A stretch of 64,000 bases of DNA from positions 1 to 64,000 of the forward strand of contig JACKJE010000011.1 in assembly GCA_020638135.1 (NCBI GenBank), written 5' to 3'. Origin of the DNA: Methylobacteriaceae bacterium. GTDB taxonomy: Bacteria; Pseudomonadota; Alphaproteobacteria; Rhizobiales; Beijerinckiaceae. Under the pieces are notes generated by a model. It saw only the letters and a list, made by a program, of their open reading frames with translations, ran no database searches and was not told where the DNA came from. Shown one piece after another: positions 50,420 through 61,703 of the stretch (positions are counted from its first letter, which is position 1; each line of letters starts with the position of its first letter). The translations under genes and the position numbers were made by a program.

Positions 50420-50727
50420 ATGAAAAAAACTGACCGCGCTGGCGCTCGCGCTGGCGCTCGCTCGCCGGCTGCGCCCAGACGCAGCAGGCGGCCGACTGGC
50501 TTGCCTCCGACAAGGCGCAGAAGGCGGCGGCCAATCTCAAGACCATCGCCGCGGCCATCGATTGCGGCCTCGTCGTCTCCGGCGCGGCGCTGTCGAAGGA
50601 AATCGCCGGGATCGTGGAGGCAGGGCAGGCCGCGATCGACCGGACCGGCAAGGTCTACGCTGTCTCGGCGGCGATATGCGAGGCGCTGGGCGGGATGCGC
50701 GGGGCAGGGGCGCCCGGCGCGCGATGA
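50420..50727 (+). pseudogene. Small lipoprotein, frameshifted in its signal peptide
   Basis: About 102 residues. From the ATG at 50420 a run of seven A shifts the frame; reading TALALALALAL and then, after a second indel near 50466, a lipobox-like AGCAQTQQAADWLASDKAQK restores a lipoprotein signal peptide. The mature part, AANLKTIAAAIDCGLVVSGA, LSKEIAGIVEAGQAAIDRTG and VYAVSAAICEALGGM, is helical with three cysteines in all. It starts two bases after the holin-like gene and completes a three-gene cassette. It lacks the proline-rich look of Rz1 spanins. Function unknown. Confidence 0.6.
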
Positions 50728-50753
50728 TTGTGAACCCGGCGCTTTTGCGTCAC

Positions 50754-50771
50754 CATTCAGGCGTCATTCAT
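50754..50771 (+). promoter_or_regulatory. Tandem direct repeat upstream of the PepSY/two-component operon
   Basis: CATTCAG (50754-50760) and CATTCAT (50765-50771) repeat with an 11-base period, one DNA turn, 24 bases before the PepSY start. Tandem repeats with this spacing are how OmpR-family regulators bind, and the operon encodes one; autoregulation is likely. Confidence 0.5.
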
Positions 50772-50794
50772 CCCGCCCGCGACAGATTGGCGAC

Positions 50795-51187
50795 ATGCGT
50801 TATCTCGGCATCCCGCTTCTGGTCCTGGCGATGTCCGCCGCCGGCGGAGCCGCCGCGCCAGGACGACAACCGGCCAGTGCCCGGAGCGCGCGTTCTGTTT
50901 CAGCGCGCCTGAGACGCGCGAAAAGATTCTCGCCAATGGCGCTCGCCGACCCCTTCGCTCTCCTGCGCGCGCAGGCGGCCGAGCAGCGCGCCGAGGCGAT
51001 TGCCGTCAAGCTGTGCCGCCAGGGCGACGTCTATGTCTACGAAATCGACCTGTTGCGCCGCGACGGCCGGCTGATACATAGCCGTGTCGACGCCCGCTCT
51101 GGCCGCCTCACGGCCCAGCAGGGGCCGCAGGTAGAGCAGGGAGGGCGCGCGTGCGGCTGCTGGTCGTCGAGGACGATAAGGATCTGA
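50795..51187 (+). pseudogene. PepSY-domain periplasmic protein, frame uncertain in the middle
   Basis: Begins MRYLGIPLLVLAMSAAGGAA, a signal peptide. Between about 50860 and 50940 the true frame is doubtful (the alternative frame reads QDDNRPVPGA and then ETREKILANG), after which ADPFALLRAQAAEQRAEAIA and CRQGDVYVYEIDLLRRDGRL make a typical short PepSY domain. Such proteins are often encoded upstream of OmpR-type two-component systems and may act as accessory sensors or inhibitors. The frame runs 37 bases into the regulator gene. A GTG inside it is the regulator start. Confidence 0.7.
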
Positions 51188-51847
51188 ACCGCCAGCTCGT
51201 GCAGGCGCTGGGCCGCGCCGGCTATACGCCGTGGACCACGCCTTTGACGGCGAGGAGGGCAGTTTCTCGGCGAGACCGAGCCCTATGACGCCGTCGTGCT
51301 CGACATCGGCCTGCCCAAGGTCGATGGCGTCAGCGTGCTGGAGGCCTGGCGCAAGGCCGGCCGCACCATGCCGGTGCTGATTCTGACCGCCCGTGACGGC
51401 TGGAGCGAGAAGGTGCGCGGCTTCGACGCCGGCGCCGACGATTACGTCACCAAGCCCTTCCATCTCGAGGAAGTGCTGGCGCGCCTGCGCGCGCTGACCC
51501 GCCGCGCCACCGGCCATGCGAGCGCCGAACTCGTCTGCGGGCCGGTTCGCCTCGACACCAAGGCCGGGCGCGTCCATGTCGACGGCGCCCCGATCAAGCT
51601 CACCTCGCACGAATACCGGCTGCTCGCCTATCTCATGCACCATACCGGCCGCGTCGTCTCGCGCTCGGAGATCGTCGAGCATCTCTACGATCAGGATTTC
51701 GACCGCGACTCCAACACGGTCGAGGTTTTCGTCGGCCGCCTGCGCAAGAAACTCGGCGCCGAGATCATCCAGACCGTGCGCGGCCTCGGCTATCTCGTCG
51801 CGCCGCCCGAGGGCCAGGCCGGCGCGTCCGGCCCTGCCACGCGATAA
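51151..51847 (+). pseudogene. OmpR-family response regulator, one frameshift
   Basis: About 231 residues. The GTG start gives MRLLVVEDDKDLNRQLVQAL, the acidic pocket of the receiver. A frameshift near 51235 then moves reading into the continuation with YDAVVLDIGLPKVDGVSVLE (phospho-acceptor Asp), PVLILTARDGWSEKVRGFDA and DDYVTKPFHLEEVLARLRAL (conserved Lys). The winged-helix domain has IKLTSHEYRLLAYLMHHTGR and SNTVEVFVGRLRKKLGAEII. It belongs to the PhoP/QseB-like group and is followed by its kinase with a one-base overlap (TAATG). The shift is most likely a sequencing indel, because all key residues are kept. Confidence 0.88.
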
Positions 51848-53229
51848 TGCGGACATCGCTCGTCGCGCCGCGCTCCATCGCCCGTCGCCTGTTTCTCGCG
51901 GCCGCCGCGTGGATCGTCATCATTCTCGGCGTCGCCGGCGTTCTGCTGACGGCCTATTACCGCCGCACCGCGGAAGCGGGTTTCGACCAGCGCCTCAACG
52001 TCTATCTGCGCGCGCTGGTCGCCGATGTCGCCAGCTCCGGCGACGACCAGCGCACCGATCCCGGCGAACTCGGCGACCCCCAGTTCGATCTCGTGCAGTC
52101 CGGCTGGTACTGGCAGATCACGCGGCTCGACAGCGAGAAGCCGCAGATCCGCGCCTCGCGCTCGCTGTTCGCCGCGCGCCTGCCGAAACTCGCCGAAAGC
52201 GGCGTGCCGGCAGGCTTGGGCGGCGCGCGCGCGGGCTATGGCGCAGGGCCGGACGGGCGCGCGCTGCGCATCGTCGAGCGCCAGATTTCGGTCGGCGACG
52301 CCGGCCTCTATCTCATCCAGGTCGCCGCCACGACCGAGGACCTCGAGGCGCAGATCAACCGGTTCGAGGTTTCGCTCGCGGTCGCCTTCGTGCTTTTGGC
52401 GGCGGGCCTGCTGGCCACCACCGCCTTTCAGGTCTCTTTCGGCCTGCGCCCGCTGCGCCGGCTCGAATCGGCGGTCGCCGACATCAGGCGCGGCGCGGCC
52501 GACCGTATCGAGGGCGACTATCCCAGCGAAATCGCCCCGCTCGCCGACGAACTGAACCTGCTGGTTTCCGCCAATCGCGAGGTCGTCGAGCGCGCCCGCA
52601 CCCAGGTCGGCAATCTCGCCCATGCGCTGAAGACGCCGCTCAGCGTGCTCATTAACGAGGCGGGCGGTTCCGACGATCCGCTCGCCGGCAAGGTCCGCGA
52701 GCAGACGGCGCTCATGCGCGATCAGGTGTCCTTCTATCTCGACCGCGCCCGCGCCGCCGCCCGCGCCGGCGCCATTGGCGCGACGACCGAGGTCGGCCCC
52801 GCGCTCGAGGCGCTCGCCCGCACCTTCCGCAAGATTTATCGCGACCGCGAGATCGTCTTCCCTGCCGCCAAGCCCGACTTGCGATTCTTGGGCGAGCGGC
52901 AGGATTTCGACGATCTCGTCGGCAATCTCCTCGACAACGCCTGCAAATGGGCAAGTTCGAAGGTCGAGCTGTCGCTCGGGCTCGAACCGGCCGCCGCCGG
53001 CCGCTCGCGGCTGGTCGTCGCCATCGACGATGACGGGCCGGGCCTGCCGCCCCGGACATGCGCGCCGAAGCCATGCGCCGCGGCCGCCGGCTCGACGAGA
53101 CCAAGCCCGGCTCCGGCCTCCGGCCTGTCGATCGTCGCCGATCTCTCCGGCGCCTACGGCGGCGCGCTGGCGCTGGAAGAAAGCCCGCTCGGCGGTCTTC
53201 GCGCGGTTTTGCGGCTGCCGGCGGCGTGA
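51847..53229 (+). CDS. Sensor histidine kinase of the PepSY/OmpR system
   Basis: 460 residues. Two membrane helices (LFLAAAAWIVIILGVAGVLL at about 15-34; VSLAVAFVLLAAGLLATTAF near 178) flank a periplasmic domain with FDQRLNVYLRALVADVASSG. HAMP follows, then the HisKA box LAHALKTPLSVL with His259 (an Ala in place of the usual Glu/Asp after His is common in the PhoQ-like group). ATPase motifs: LVGNLLDNACKWASSKVELS and IDDDGPGLPP. The ATP lid between about 53053 and 53115 reads as a Pro/Ala/Cys-rich oddity; the next frame over the same bases gives MRAEAMRRGRRLDETKPGSG, the real lid, so two compensating indels are present. It ends GLSIVADLSGAYGGALALEE. Partner of the regulator just upstream. Confidence 0.88.
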   Translation: MRTSLVAPRSIARRLFLAAAAWIVIILGVAGVLLTAYYRRTAEAGFDQRLNVYLRALVADVASSGDDQRTDPGELGDPQFDLVQSGWYWQITRLDSEKPQIRASRSLFAARLPKLAESGVPAGLGGARAGYGAGPDGRALRIVERQISVGDAGLYLIQVAATTEDLEAQINRFEVSLAVAFVLLAAGLLATTAFQVSFGLRPLRRLESAVADIRRGAADRIEGDYPSEIAPLADELNLLVSANREVVERARTQVGNLAHALKTPLSVLINEAGGSDDPLAGKVREQTALMRDQVSFYLDRARAAARAGAIGATTEVGPALEALARTFRKIYRDREIVFPAAKPDLRFLGERQDFDDLVGNLLDNACKWASSKVELSLGLEPAAAGRSRLVVAIDDDGPGLPPRTCAPKPCAAAAGSTRPSPAPASGLSIVADLSGAYGGALALEESPLGGLRAVLRLPAA

Positions 53230-53309
53230 CGCCAGACTTTCGCCCGATTTTCTGCTATTGATGCGCCCGCCGCGCCGAAGTCCTGCTCCGGCCGAAGGAG
53301 ATTTCGCAC

Positions 53310-53781
53310 GTGAAAGTTCTGAACCTGGCTTGTATCGGCCTCGTCGGCCTGTCGCCCTGTCCGGCTGCGCTCGACCTCCGGCCCCGCATGAGGCGGGCGG
53401 CACGGTCGTCGGCGCAGGCGCTGGCGCGATCGCCGGCGGCATTATCGGCGGCGCGCTCGGCGGTTCGCGCGGCACGGTCGTCGGCGCGGTGACGGGCGCG
53501 GCGCTCGGCGGCCTGACCGGCAACGCCATCGGCCGCGATCTCGACGAGCAGGATCGCATCGCCGCGATGGAAGCGCAGGACATGCGGCGTTCGAGTCCGG
53601 TCAGCGCCGCCCCTGGCGCGGCCAGCGCGCTTACGGCTACATCGACCCCGGCGCCGAATTCGACGACACCCGCGGCCATTGCCGGACCTACACGCACCGC
53701 ATCTACATCGACGGCCGCCCGCGCGCCGCCGAAGGCGTGGCCTGCCGCGGCCCGGACGGCGCATGGCGGATCGTCGGCTGA
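53310..53781 (+). pseudogene. Glycine-zipper outer-membrane lipoprotein (17 kDa surface antigen type), frameshifted
   Basis: About 155 residues when repaired. MKVLNLACIGLVGLS opens a lipoprotein signal, then an indel near 53360; the next frame gives a Cys-Ala start (LSGCARPPAPHEAGGTV when joined), the glycine zipper GAIAGGIIGGALGGSRGTVV and VTGAALGGLTGNAIGRDLDE. Another indel near 53590 leads into AFESGQRRPWRGQRAYGYID, DTRGHCRTYTHRIYIDGRPR and CRGPDGAWRIVG, ending at the TGA at 53781. This is the surface antigen / RT0821-type domain. It likely inserts in or associates with the outer membrane. A perfect terminator follows. Confidence 0.8.
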
Positions 53782-53802
53782 GCATCCGGCGCTCGATGAT
53801 CT

Positions 53803-53828
53803 AGGCCGCTGCGCGCAGCGGCCTTTTT
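53803..53828 (+). terminator. Rho-independent terminator after the surface-antigen gene
   Basis: AGGCCGCTGC pairs with GCAGCGGCCT across a two-base GC turn, followed by five T. Confidence 0.9.
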
Positions 53829-53932
53829 CATGAAGCCTGCTGAGACAATTCGCCCATTTGCGCGGCGGCCGGGGCGGTATAGACCTGCGCAACGCCCGGC
53901 CACATATATAGCCAGAACGCATCGAACCGATC

Positions 53933-54418
53933 ATGACCCGCAAGCAGCGCCGCCTCGTCTTCATCGCCGCCGCCCTCGCGGCGCTCGGCTGCGCGCTCGG
54001 GTTGGTGCTGTTCGCCATGCGCGACAACATCGTTTTCTTCTATTCGCCGACGGAACTGGCGACCAAGCATCTGGCGCCGGGCACGCGCGTGCGCGTCGGT
54101 GGGCTGGTGAAGGACGGTTCGCTGGTGCGCGGCGCCGGCAAGCAGGTTTCTTTCTCGATCACCGACACCGGCGAGAAGGATGTGAACGTCACCTATGACG
54201 GCATTCTTCCCGACCTGTTCCGCGAGGGCCAGGGCGTCGTCGCCGAGGGCGCGCTCGGCGCAAACGGCGCGATCAAGGCCGACAATGTGCTGGCCAAGCA
54301 CGACGAGCGCTACATGCCGCGCGAAGTCGCCGACGCCTTGAAGAAGCAGGGCGTCTGGAACGAAGGTCAGGCGCCGGGCAAGGGCGGCGCCAAGGCCCCC
54401 CAGAAGGGCGGTAGTTGA
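53933..54418 (+). CDS. ccmE: Cytochrome c maturation haem chaperone CcmE
   Basis: 161 residues. CcmE binds haem covalently in the periplasm and hands it to the haem lyase. Features: an N-terminal anchor helix ([20 protein letters not shown]), [60 protein letters not shown] and the haem-binding His in [14 protein letters not shown] (about residue 123). The C-terminus is Gly/Lys-rich. The start codon is preceded by a weak site. Its TGA overlaps the ATG of ccmH (TGATG), so the two are translationally coupled. In most rhizobia ccmF would lie between them. Confidence 0.96.
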   Translation: MTRKQRRLVFIAAALAALGCALGLVLFAMRDNIVFFYSPTELATKHLAPGTRVRVGGLVKDGSLVRGAGKQVSFSITDTGEKDVNVTYDGILPDLFREGQGVVAEGALGANGAIKADNVLAKHDERYMPREVADALKKQGVWNEGQAPGKGGAKAPQKGGS

Positions 54419-54921
54419 TGCGCCGAACAATGTTCCTGCGATCCGCGATTCTTGCATTTGCGCTTGCGTTCGCCGCGCCCTTCGCGGCCCAGGCCGTACA
54501 GCCCGACGAAATGCTCGCCGACCAGACGCTCGAGCATCGCGCCCGCGCAATTTCCGGCGGCGTGCGCTGCATGGTCTGCCAGAACGAGAATATCGACGAT
54601 TCGAACGCGCCGCTCGCGAAAGACCTGCGCCTGCTGGTGCGCGAGCGCCTGAAGAAGGGCGACAGCGACGATCAGGTCCGCGACTATCTCGTCGCGCGCT
54701 ACGGCGATTTCGTCCTGCTGAAGCCGCCGCTCAAGCCCTATACGCTGATCCTGTGGATCACGCCCGTGCTCGTGCTGCTCGGCGCGGCGGGCTTCACGCT
54801 GGCGCGGATGCGCGCGCGGACGGCGGCGCCGAACGCAGCGCTTTCTGAGACGGAGCGCGCCGAACTCGACCGGCTCGTCGCCGACGGCGAGCGCGCCGAC
54901 AGCCCGATTACGAAAGCTTAA
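54418..54921 (+). CDS. ccmH: Cytochrome c maturation protein CcmH (apocytochrome thiol reductase)
   Basis: 167 residues. A signal peptide (MFLRSAILAFALAFAAPFAA) leads into the periplasmic redox domain: LEHRARAISGGVRCMVCQNE with the Cys-x-x-Cys pair (about residues 52-55), NIDDSNAPLAKDLRLLVRER, DSDDQVRDYLVARYGDFVLL. A C-terminal helix (TLILWITPVLVLLGAAGFTL) anchors it. CcmH keeps apocytochrome cysteines reduced for haem ligation with CcmF. Here it follows ccmE directly and precedes degP, the rhizobial order minus ccmF. The preceding TTG would add one residue only. Confidence 0.95.
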   Translation: MRRTMFLRSAILAFALAFAAPFAAQAVQPDEMLADQTLEHRARAISGGVRCMVCQNENIDDSNAPLAKDLRLLVRERLKKGDSDDQVRDYLVARYGDFVLLKPPLKPYTLILWITPVLVLLGAAGFTLARMRARTAAPNAALSETERAELDRLVADGERADSPITKA

Positions 54922-54961
54922 TCTCGCGGTCACGCCCGTGTAAGGCGCGGGGCTCCATCTT

Positions 54962-54995
54962 CTCCATCGACGGCGGGCGATCCCGCCCGATGGAG
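54962..54995 (+). promoter_or_regulatory. Hairpin that buries the degP ribosome-binding site
   Basis: CTCCATCG (54962-54969) pairs with CGATGGAG (54988-54995), and GGCGGG (54972-54977) with CCCGCC (54982-54987), leaving a CGAT loop and a two-base bulge: 14 base pairs in all. The GGAG at 54992-54995, nine bases before the ATG at 55005, is the ribosome-binding site and forms the end of the right arm. Confidence 0.6.
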
Positions 54996-55004
54996 ATGAA
55001 TTTC

Positions 55005-56553
55005 ATGACCGACCGCAATCCCGACACCGTCCGCGCCGAAGGCTTCGCACTGCCGCGTCCGAGCACGCGCGCCCGCGTCTTTCTGCTGGGCGCCGTCTCC
55101 GCGCTCGCCCTCGGCGGCGCCGCGCTGAACACCTCGCTCGTGACGCTGCCCGCGCGCGCCGAAGCTCCTCTCAACCAGTCGATCGCGCCCTCCGGCCCTG
55201 CCTCCTTTCGCCGATCTCGTCGATCGCGTGAAGGGGCGCGGTGGTCTCGGTGCGCGTCAAGATCGTGCAGAACGCCTCGGCTGACGGCGATGACGAACAT
55301 GGCATGCCGCAATTCGGCCCCGGCGATCCGCTCGAGCGCTTCTTCAAAGCAGTTCGGCGGCCGCGGCGGCGAGTTCCAGTTCCGCAACAAGCCGCACAAG
55401 GGCATGGCGCTCGGCTCCGGCTTCATCATTTCGGCCGACGGCTATGTGTCGTGACCAACAATCACGTTGTCGCCAACGCGACGGATGTCGAACTCGTCCT
55501 CGACAATGGCAAGACGGTCGGCGCCAAGATCATCGGCACGGACAAGAAGACAGACCTCGCGCTCCTGAAGATCAAGGGGAGAGCGGGACCTATCCGTTCG
55601 TGCAGTTCGGAACCAAGACGCCGCGCGTCGGCGACTGGGTCGTGGCGGTCGGCAATCCCCTTCGGTCTCGGCGGCACGGTGACGGCCGGCATCGTTTCGC
55701 GCGCGGGGCGCGACATCGGCTCTGGCCCCTATGACGACTTCCTGCAGATCGACGCGCCGGTGAACCGCGGCAATTCCGGCGGCCCGACCTTCGACGCGAC
55801 CGGCCAGGTCGTCGGCGTCAACACCGCGATCTTCTCGCCGTCCGGCGGCTCCGTCGGCATCGGCTTCGCCATTCCCGCCGATGTCGCCAAACAGGTCGTC
55901 GGCGAACCTGGGCGACAAGGGCGTCGTCTCGCGCGGCTATATCGGCGTGCAGATCCAGCCGGTCACGCAGGATATCGCCGAGAGCCTCGGTCTCAAGGGC
56001 ACGAAGGGCGCGCTCGTCGCAGAGGCCAAGAGCGGCCCGGCCGCCGATGCCGGCGTGAAGTCCGGCGACGTGATCGTCGCGGTCAACGGCGAAGGATCGA
56101 CGGACCGCGCGAACTCGCCCGCAAGATCGCGGGCATCGGTCCAGACAGGAAGGTGGATCTGACCTATGTGCGCGGCGGCGCGGAAAAGACCGTGTCGGTG
56201 ACGCTCGCCAAGCTGCCGAACGAGCGGCAGGCGAAGGCCGATATGCGCGATCGCGCCGAGCCCGCGTCGATGTCGAGCTACGGGCTCGAACTCGCGCCCG
56301 CAGACGGCCGTGCCCGGCGCCGGCCAGGCGGCGTCGTGGTCGCCGACATCGACCCCGACGGCGTCGGCGCCCAGAAGGGCCTGCGCTCGGGCGACGTGAT
56401 CCTCGAGGCGGCCGGAAAGCCCGTCTCCACGCCCGCGCAGGTCGTCGCGGCGATCAGGATGCGCGCGCCGAAGGCCAGAAGGCGGTGCTGCTGCGCGTGA
56501 AGACGGCGAGGCTAACGCATTTCGTCGCCCTGGCGACGCAGCCGCCTCGTAGC
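55005..56553 (+). pseudogene. degP: DegP/HtrA-type Do protease, frameshifted several times
   Basis: About 510 residues when repaired. A periplasmic serine protease and chaperone for misfolded proteins. Pieces in order: MTDRNPDTVRAEGFALPRPS and a signal-anchor (VFLLGAVSALALGGAALNTS); SVRVKIVQNASADGDDEHGM; FQFRNKPHKGMALGSGFIIS; VTNNHVVANATDVELVLDNG (catalytic His); KKTDLALLKIKG (Asp); after a gap GDWVVAVGNP, then QIDAPVNRGNSGGPTFDATG (Ser). PDZ1: SRGYIGVQIQPVTQDIAESL, VKSGDVIVAVNGE. PDZ2: SYGLELAPADG, VADIDPDGVGAQKGLRSGDV. Frame changes occur near 55200, 55350, 55455, 55580, 55660, 55905, 56095, 56310 and 56455. The end is uncertain, about 56553. All active residues remain, so indel errors are likely. 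Normal rhizobial place between ccmH and a two-component system. Confidence 0.85.
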
Positions 56554-56648
56554 GCGAAACCCCAGGCCGCGGTCCGCCCTGTCCGCGGCCCTGGCGACGG
56601 CAGGCCGAGCCCCCTTCCGGCCTGCCGTTTTCTTTTGGAAACGGCTAT

Positions 56649-57341
56649 ATGTCGGACATGCGACTCCTCGTCATCGAAGACGATTCCGAAGCGGCCGCCT
56701 ATCTCGTGAAGGCGTTTCGCGAGCAGGGCCATCTCGCCGACCATGCGGCGGACGGCCTCGACGGCTATGCGCGCGCGTCCGAAGGCGACTACGACGTGCT
56801 GATCGTCGACCGCATGCTGCCCAAGCTCGACGGCCTGTCGCTGATTTCGAGCCTGCGCGCGCAGAAGATCGAGACGCCCGTCCTCATCCTGTCCGCTCTC
56901 GGTCAGGTCGACGATCGCGTGAAGGGCCTGCGCGCCGGCGGCGACGACTATTTGCCGAAGCCCTACGCTTTCTCCGAGCTTCTCGCGCGCGTGGAGGCGC
57001 TCGGACGCCGCAAGGCTGGCGCGGGGACGCAGGAGACGCTCTATCGCGTCGCCGATCTCGAACTCGATCGCCTCTCCCACAAGCTCACGCGCGCCGGCCA
57101 GGAAATCCCGCTGCAGCCGCGCGAATTCCGCCTGCTCGAATATCTGATGAAGCACGCGGGCCAGGTGGTGACGCGCACCATGCTGCTGGAGAACGTCTGG
57201 GACTATCACTTCGATCCGCAGACCAACGTCATCGACGTGCACATCTCGCGCCTGCGCTCGAAGATCGACAAGGGCCACGACACGCAACTGCTGCACACGA
57301 TCCGCGGCGCGGGCTACATGATCCGCGACGGCGCCGCGTGA
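56649..57341 (+). CDS. OmpR-family response regulator downstream of degP
   Basis: 230 residues. Receiver: MRLLVIEDDSEAAAYLVKAF (acidic pocket), YDVLIVDRMLPKLDGLSLIS (phospho-acceptor Asp, about residue 54), VLILSALGQVDDRVKGLRAG, DDYLPKPYAFSELLARVEAL (Lys). DNA-binding winged helix: EIPLQPREFRLLEYLMKHAG and TNVIDVHISRLRSKIDKG. Intact. It overlaps the kinase gene by four bases (GTGA). The degP-regulator-kinase-glnE order is familiar in rhizobia; envelope stress control of degP is plausible but not shown. The ATG at 56649 is followed by another at 56658. Confidence 0.93.
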   Translation: MSDMRLLVIEDDSEAAAYLVKAFREQGHLADHAADGLDGYARASEGDYDVLIVDRMLPKLDGLSLISSLRAQKIETPVLILSALGQVDDRVKGLRAGGDDYLPKPYAFSELLARVEALGRRKAGAGTQETLYRVADLELDRLSHKLTRAGQEIPLQPREFRLLEYLMKHAGQVVTRTMLLENVWDYHFDPQTNVIDVHISRLRSKIDKGHDTQLLHTIRGAGYMIRDGAA

Positions 57342-58757
57342 GCGCGCTCGCCAAGCTCTTCCGCACGACGGCGTTCAAGCTCGCACTCGTCTATTCCATC
57401 GTCTTCGCCGTGGCGGCGAGCCTTGTGGTGATGAATGTCGGACGCAGCGTGCGCGGCGTCCTTGAAGATCAGATCGGCGAGACGATCGACGCCGACATCC
57501 GCGGCCTGTCCGATCAATATGCGCAGGGCGGCGTGCAGCAGGTCGTGCAGTCGATCGAGCGGCGCATTCGCCAGCCCGGCGGCGACATCTACCTGCTGAC
57601 CACTTTCGCCGGCGAGCCGATCGTCGGCAATGTCGCCTCGCTGCCGGCCGCCACCCTGTCGAGCGAGGGGCTGGTCGCGACCACCTATCAGCGGCCGGGC
57701 GAGCGCGAAGCAAAGCGCCGCGCCATGGCTCGCGTATTCGTCCTGCCCGGCAATTATCGGCTGCTGGTCGGACACGACGTCGAAGAGGTCGAACGTCTAC
57801 GCAAAATCCTGCGGCAGGCTCTGAGCAATTCCCTCGTCTGGCTCGTGCTGATCGGCGCGATCGGCGGCCTGTTCGTTGCGCGACGCGTCCTCATTCGCGT
57901 CGACGCCATGTCGGAATCGGCGGCCGTCATCATGCGCGGCGATCTGTCGAGGCGCCTGCCGATCGAAGGGTCCGGGGACGAGATCGATCGCCTCGCCGTA
58001 AATCTCAACGCCATGCTCGCGCGCATCGAGGCGCTGCTGCGCGGCATGAAGGAGGTTTCCGACAATATCGCGCACGATCTGCGCACTCCGCTGACGCGCC
58101 TGCGCAACAATGCCGACGCCGCGCTGCGCCTGACCGGCGATCCCGCCACGCTGCACGAAACGCTAGACAGGGTGATCGCCGAGGCCGACAGCCTGATGCG
58201 CATCTTCGATGCGCTGCTCACCATCGCGCGCGCCGAATCCGGCAGCGGTCCGAAGATGGAGGCGCTCGACGTGAGCCGCGTCGCCGAGGATGTCGCGGAA
58301 TTGTACGAAGCCGCCGCCGAAGAGCGCGGCGTCGCTTTCGCCTTCGCCATCGAGCCGGGGCTGGTCGTGCGGGGAAACCGCGAACTGATCGCGCAGACGC
58401 TCGCCAACCTGCTCGACAATGGTCTGAAATACGGGACCCCCGCCGCCGCTGGCCTCGCGCCGGAACTGCGCCTCATCGTGCGACGGGACGACCGGCTCGT
58501 GCGGCTCGCCGTTGAAGACCGCGGCCCCGGCGTTCCCCCGGCCGATCGCGACCGCGTGCTCGACCGGTTCGTGCGGCTCGAGGCTTCCCGCACCCTGCCG
58601 GGCTCGGGCCTCGGCCTGTCGCTTGCCGCTGCGATCGCGCGTTTGCACGACGGCGCGCTGCGGCTCGAGGACAATGCGCCGGGCCTGCGGGCTGTGCTAG
58701 AGATTCCTGCGACGACATCGGCGCCGCCAAGGATCGGCCCGCAGGGAGACATGACGC

Positions 58758-58774
<17 letters not shown>
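57338..58774 (+). CDS. Sensor histidine kinase paired with the regulator downstream of degP
   Basis: 478 residues. Two membrane helices (FKLALVYSIVFAVAASLVVM at about 12-31; SLVWLVLIGAIGGLFVARRV near 168) with a periplasmic domain of about 130 residues between. HAMP at about 185-235 (MSESAAVIMRGDLSRRLPIE). HisKA: NIAHDLRTPLTRLRNNADAA with His246. ATPase: TLANLLDNGLKYGTPAAAGL, VEDRGPGVPPADRDRVLDRF, GSGLGLSLAAAIARLHDGAL. All catalytic parts intact. It starts with GTG, coupled to the regulator, and its last 17 bases overlap the glnE start. Confidence 0.93.
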
Positions 58775-61680
<2,906 letters not shown>

Positions 61681-61703
<23 letters not shown>

